DNA of 64,000 nucleotides from Ignavibacteriae bacterium HGW-Ignavibacteriae-4 (lineage in GTDB: Bacteria; Bacteroidota; Ignavibacteria; Kapaibacteriales; UBA2268), in the NCBI GenBank assembly GCA_002839765.1, contig PGYR01000014.1, positions 45,179-109,178 on the forward strand. Reading direction: 5' to 3'. Position numbers and translations under genes: made by a program. Positions 61,801 to 64,000 of the stretch are shown in pieces; the first letter of the stretch is position 1; each line of letters opens with the position of its first letter. The notes under the pieces were generated by a model. The model did not search any database, was not told the origin of the DNA, and was given only the letters and a program-made list of their open reading frames with translations.

Positions 61801-63757
61801 ATTCACTTACAATCATATACTCAGATAGAGTTTGCTCGGGGGCGATGGAGGTAAATATATCTTCATTTACGAATATAAGTGTATCGTTCCCTGCTTTGTC
61901 ACAAGCATAGACTACTGCAAAAGCATCTAAATTTGAATTTCTCTTTGTTAGCTCAAATTCGAGTTGTATTGGCTCACCCGGAATAAAGCTATTGCCATTG
62001 GGGTCGGGCAAGAACCCTTCATCAGCGGAGATTAACTCAAAATCGTAGTTACTACTATACTCTTTTAGCATATATAGCTGTGCTAATTTGGAAGAATTTT
62101 CAAAGCCGTCATATACTATTCCATTTACCTTACTACCATCTTTATTATTAGTCATAGTTACGAAAGGAGTTTTGGTGTCTTCGGATGTTAGATCGTTCAT
62201 AGATGTAGCAAGTGGAAAACCGAAGAAGTCTTCTCTTAAATAAACTCCAATTTTATTTCCCATATAATTCATAGTAATTTTATAAACATAACCTGAAAAT
62301 TTAGATATACTTGAACGTAAAAAGTAATTACAACTATCAGGAAGTTGTATTTCTTTTGCAGCAATTGTTTTACCATTAAGTTCAATTGAGGTGAAATTTT
62401 CACCATAATAATCCTTGATTGACATCCATTCTAAATTAATATTATTTGAATCAATTATTGAAAATTCTAAGTCTGATGGTATTTCATTATTATCATCCAA
62501 TTCAAAATATAATTCTAATTTCTTAATCCTTGCACTGTCACCTTCTACCCAACCTTCATGTGTACTGAATATTGAAAAAGATGCATATTTCACCGAAGAT
62601 TCTAATGGAGTAAGAATACTCATATTACTAAGTTCAAAAAAATTGCTTTCAAGTATGCGATGATAGTCAGGAAAAACCATTACTGAAATTGGTTTATCAG
62701 ACGATATTATTGTTGGGGAAATAATTCCATACTCATCTTCCCTGTTTCTATCCGTCCATATTTTACTCTCAAAAATCTCATTAGTGCTACTATTGTTAAC
62801 CGTAGTCCAATAAACTCCATTTCGATAAATCTTAGTTTCGTCTTCCAATGCAAATATTCTGATTGTTGGAAATTCATTAAGTTCTCTAAAAGTGGGTATC
62901 GAATATGTTTTACCCCAAGTATTAGTAGGGAATATTGTTGATTGTACTTCATTTGAATACCCTTTATCTAAGGGTTGACTCATATTTGCATGAGAGTATT
63001 GCAAGTTTACTGGATTCGAAGCATTGATTAGACTACCTGATAAATCTCCAATAATATCATTAGAATATATATTCCAGACATCTCCTTTATTTAGTATTTT
63101 TATAACTGATTCTCCAGCCATTATTGAATCACCATTGTCTAATTTAATTTTTAAGTTTTTGTTAAGTGAGCTAAGTGTCAATTCAACTCGAGTATTATTA
63201 AATGGAGAAGTAACGCTTACACATGGAGGATAAACAGCTTCAGATTCAGTTGCAGAAGAAACAAAATAGGTCTGTAACATAAATTTATTACCAAGACTAT
63301 TTGTAGGAATAGCTAATGAAACATCTTTTAATCCATTCCAAGAGTTAAAAGTAAAAACACTAATTGGATATTTAGATTCTATATGGAGAGCAGACGATTT
63401 TGCAACTCTTGTCTTAATCCTTTCTTTATTTGTACTGTATTCGTATTCGGCAAATTGTGTACAATTCAAATCAATGATTGTATCTTTGCCAGCCTTTATT
63501 CTAGCTTTTATAAAAATATTTTTAGATTGACTTGTGATTATGACATCATTGTCAACGCTTGAGGTTATAATAATATAGAAAGATTCAAAGTAATAACCAT
63601 AAAACATCTCAGGCATGGCAAACCAAAAATCAGTTCCCATATTATTCTGACCGAGCAAAGGCGTTAGTTCATTGCGGATTTTGTCTGCATCTGATTGTGA
63701 GTAGCTATAACTAGATAAGCTAATTAAGACGATAATCGATAGTAAGAAAGATTTCAT
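61766..63757 (-). CDS. IgGFc-binding-like secreted protein; sorting domain lost by frameshift
   Basis: The 663-residue protein has a signal peptide (ends SYSYSQ) and an N-terminal domain like IgGFc-binding proteins: GTDFWFAMPEM, PISVFTFNSWNG and SLGNKFMLQTYFV, a layout found in secreted adhesion-type proteins of Bacteroidota. The frame stops at 61766, but a T9SS sorting-domain end continues in another frame from about 61790 to 61644. A complete gene should include it. Either a small indel broke the frame or bases between the body and the tail were deleted. Without the tail it would not be exported by T9SS. Confidence 0.75.
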   Translation of the reverse strand: MKSFLLSIIVLISLSSYSYSQSDADKIRNELTPLLGQNNMGTDFWFAMPEMFYGYYFESFYIIITSSVDNDVIITSQSKNIFIKARIKAGKDTIIDLNCTQFAEYEYSTNKERIKTRVAKSSALHIESKYPISVFTFNSWNGLKDVSLAIPTNSLGNKFMLQTYFVSSATESEAVYPPCVSVTSPFNNTRVELTLSSLNKNLKIKLDNGDSIMAGESVIKILNKGDVWNIYSNDIIGDLSGSLINASNPVNLQYSHANMSQPLDKGYSNEVQSTIFPTNTWGKTYSIPTFRELNEFPTIRIFALEDETKIYRNGVYWTTVNNSSTNEIFESKIWTDRNREDEYGIISPTIISSDKPISVMVFPDYHRILESNFFELSNMSILTPLESSVKYASFSIFSTHEGWVEGDSARIKKLELYFELDDNNEIPSDLEFSIIDSNNINLEWMSIKDYYGENFTSIELNGKTIAAKEIQLPDSCNYFLRSSISKFSGYVYKITMNYMGNKIGVYLREDFFGFPLATSMNDLTSEDTKTPFVTMTNNKDGSKVNGIVYDGFENSSKLAQLYMLKEYSSNYDFELISADEGFLPDPNGNSFIPGEPIQLEFELTKRNSNLDAFAVVYACDKAGNDTLIFVNEDIFTSIAPEQTLSEYMIVSESNIQILPQAAK

Positions 63758-63821
63758 TCTATATCCCTTTTGTTGTTAGCTTATAGACACACAATATGTA
63801 TGATTAGTTACATACTCACAT

Positions 63822-63857
63822 AAAAAAATCCCAACTGACATTTTCCAATTGGGATTT
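63822..63857 (-). terminator. Terminator of the partial T9SS gene
   Basis: AAATCCCAA and TTGGGATTT (63826-63834, 63849-63857) pair around a 14-nt loop; on the minus strand TTTTTTTATG-type T-rich sequence follows. It lies 25 nt past the stop at 63882. Confidence 0.7.
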
Positions 63858-63881
63858 ATAAATTTATAGCTTTTAGTTTAT

Positions 63882-64000
63882 TTACTTCACTACATTTATC
63901 TTTCTAGTGAGTAGTCGGCTATCGCTTTTCAGCGTTATTATGTAAGTTCCAGATTTGAGCGAGCTGATTGAAACAGAGTTTTGATTCTGAATATCAGTAC
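63882..64000 (-). CDS. C-terminal end of a T9SS cargo protein (partial, runs off the window)
   Basis: The minus frame ends at 63882 and encodes ISTDIQNQNSVSISS, LKSGTYIITLKS and RLLTRKINVVK, the final strands of a type A T9SS sorting domain. The remaining part lies beyond the window. It is the second copy of a 119-nt repeat and suggests a cluster of paralogous secreted proteins continuing to the right. Confidence 0.78.
   Translation of the reverse strand, partial: TDIQNQNSVSISSLKSGTYIITLKSDSRLLTRKINVVK

Overview
The window is a low-GC (by eye about one third G+C), gene-dense piece of a Gram-negative chromosome from the FCB superphylum, most likely Bacteroidota or a Chlorobi/Ignavibacteria/Kapabacteria-type relative. 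The evidence is: an N-terminal fragment of a gingipain/PorU-type C25 protease, several secreted proteins with type IX secretion (T9SS) C-terminal sorting domains, a PorE-like propeller/OmpA protein, a Bacteroidota-style RHS core fragment, DUF4301, and -7 promoter boxes of the form TAnnTTTG. Kdo synthesis (KdsA), lipid-modified proteins and Wza/Wzz-type export proteins indicate an outer membrane. Most of the window is housekeeping chromosome; I see no prophage, CRISPR array, rRNA operon or complete insertion sequence.

Layout. 1-1.1 kb: 5' end of a PorU-like protease gene (minus), a terminator and tRNA-Gly(GCC). 1.3-10.1 kb: secreted S9 peptidase, Na+/Ca2+ exchanger, kdsA and a comB-like gene starting from the same CATG, then ftsK and recN. 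10.1-12.9 kb: polysaccharide co-polymerase and SLBB export protein. 12.9-17.7 kb: tightly packed plus-strand run suhB-like, dapF, M20 amidohydrolase, single-domain response regulator, MeaB/ArgK GTPase and rdgB. 17.7-21 kb: PorE-like protein and DUF4301 protein (minus). 21.1-24.6 kb: queF, queD, ornithine aminotransferase, lipoate ligase family protein, a tiny membrane ORF and an NlpC/P60 lipoprotein. 24.6-27 kb: two T9SS cargo proteins, followed by an AT-rich intergenic region with a possible small RNA. 27.4-31.1 kb: SUMF1-like lipoprotein, PQQ-type propeller lipoprotein, gamma carbonic anhydrase and YicC. 31.2-36.3 kb: a 1247-residue T9SS protein with seven tandem Ig-like repeats, and glutamate dehydrogenase. 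36.4-44.6 kb: beta-barrel protein, TPR lipoprotein, glycosyltransferase, two YCF48/BNR-type secreted proteins, SDR epimerase, AI-2E transporter and MTA/SAH nucleosidase. 44.7-47.0 kb: the only clearly accessory segment, two RHS core fragments around a unique putative toxin tip and an overlapping membrane protein. 47.1-64 kb: purL, two PH-domain membrane proteins, a MntA/HepT toxin-antitoxin pair, a small membrane protein, rfbC, an unknown membrane protein, GT9 glycosyltransferase, murG, SPOR/TPR protein, glutathione peroxidase, Ste24-type protease, clpS, a lipoprotein, di-haem peroxidase, and an IgGFc-binding-like T9SS protein whose sorting domain is out of frame.

The themes are cell-surface export (T9SS machinery and at least six candidate cargos, surface polysaccharide), envelope building (KdsA, MurG, PorE-like, SPOR, NlpC, TPR proteins), and compact gene packing with several tail-to-tail overlaps, TTGA/ATGA stop-start overlaps and TTG starts. 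The observations most worth checking are the RHS segment, with three short in-frame insertions in the decayed copy, the frameshifted T9SS sorting domain with a near-identical second copy 2.2 kb away, the candidate structured RNA near 27.1 kb, and the shared CATG start of kdsA and comB.
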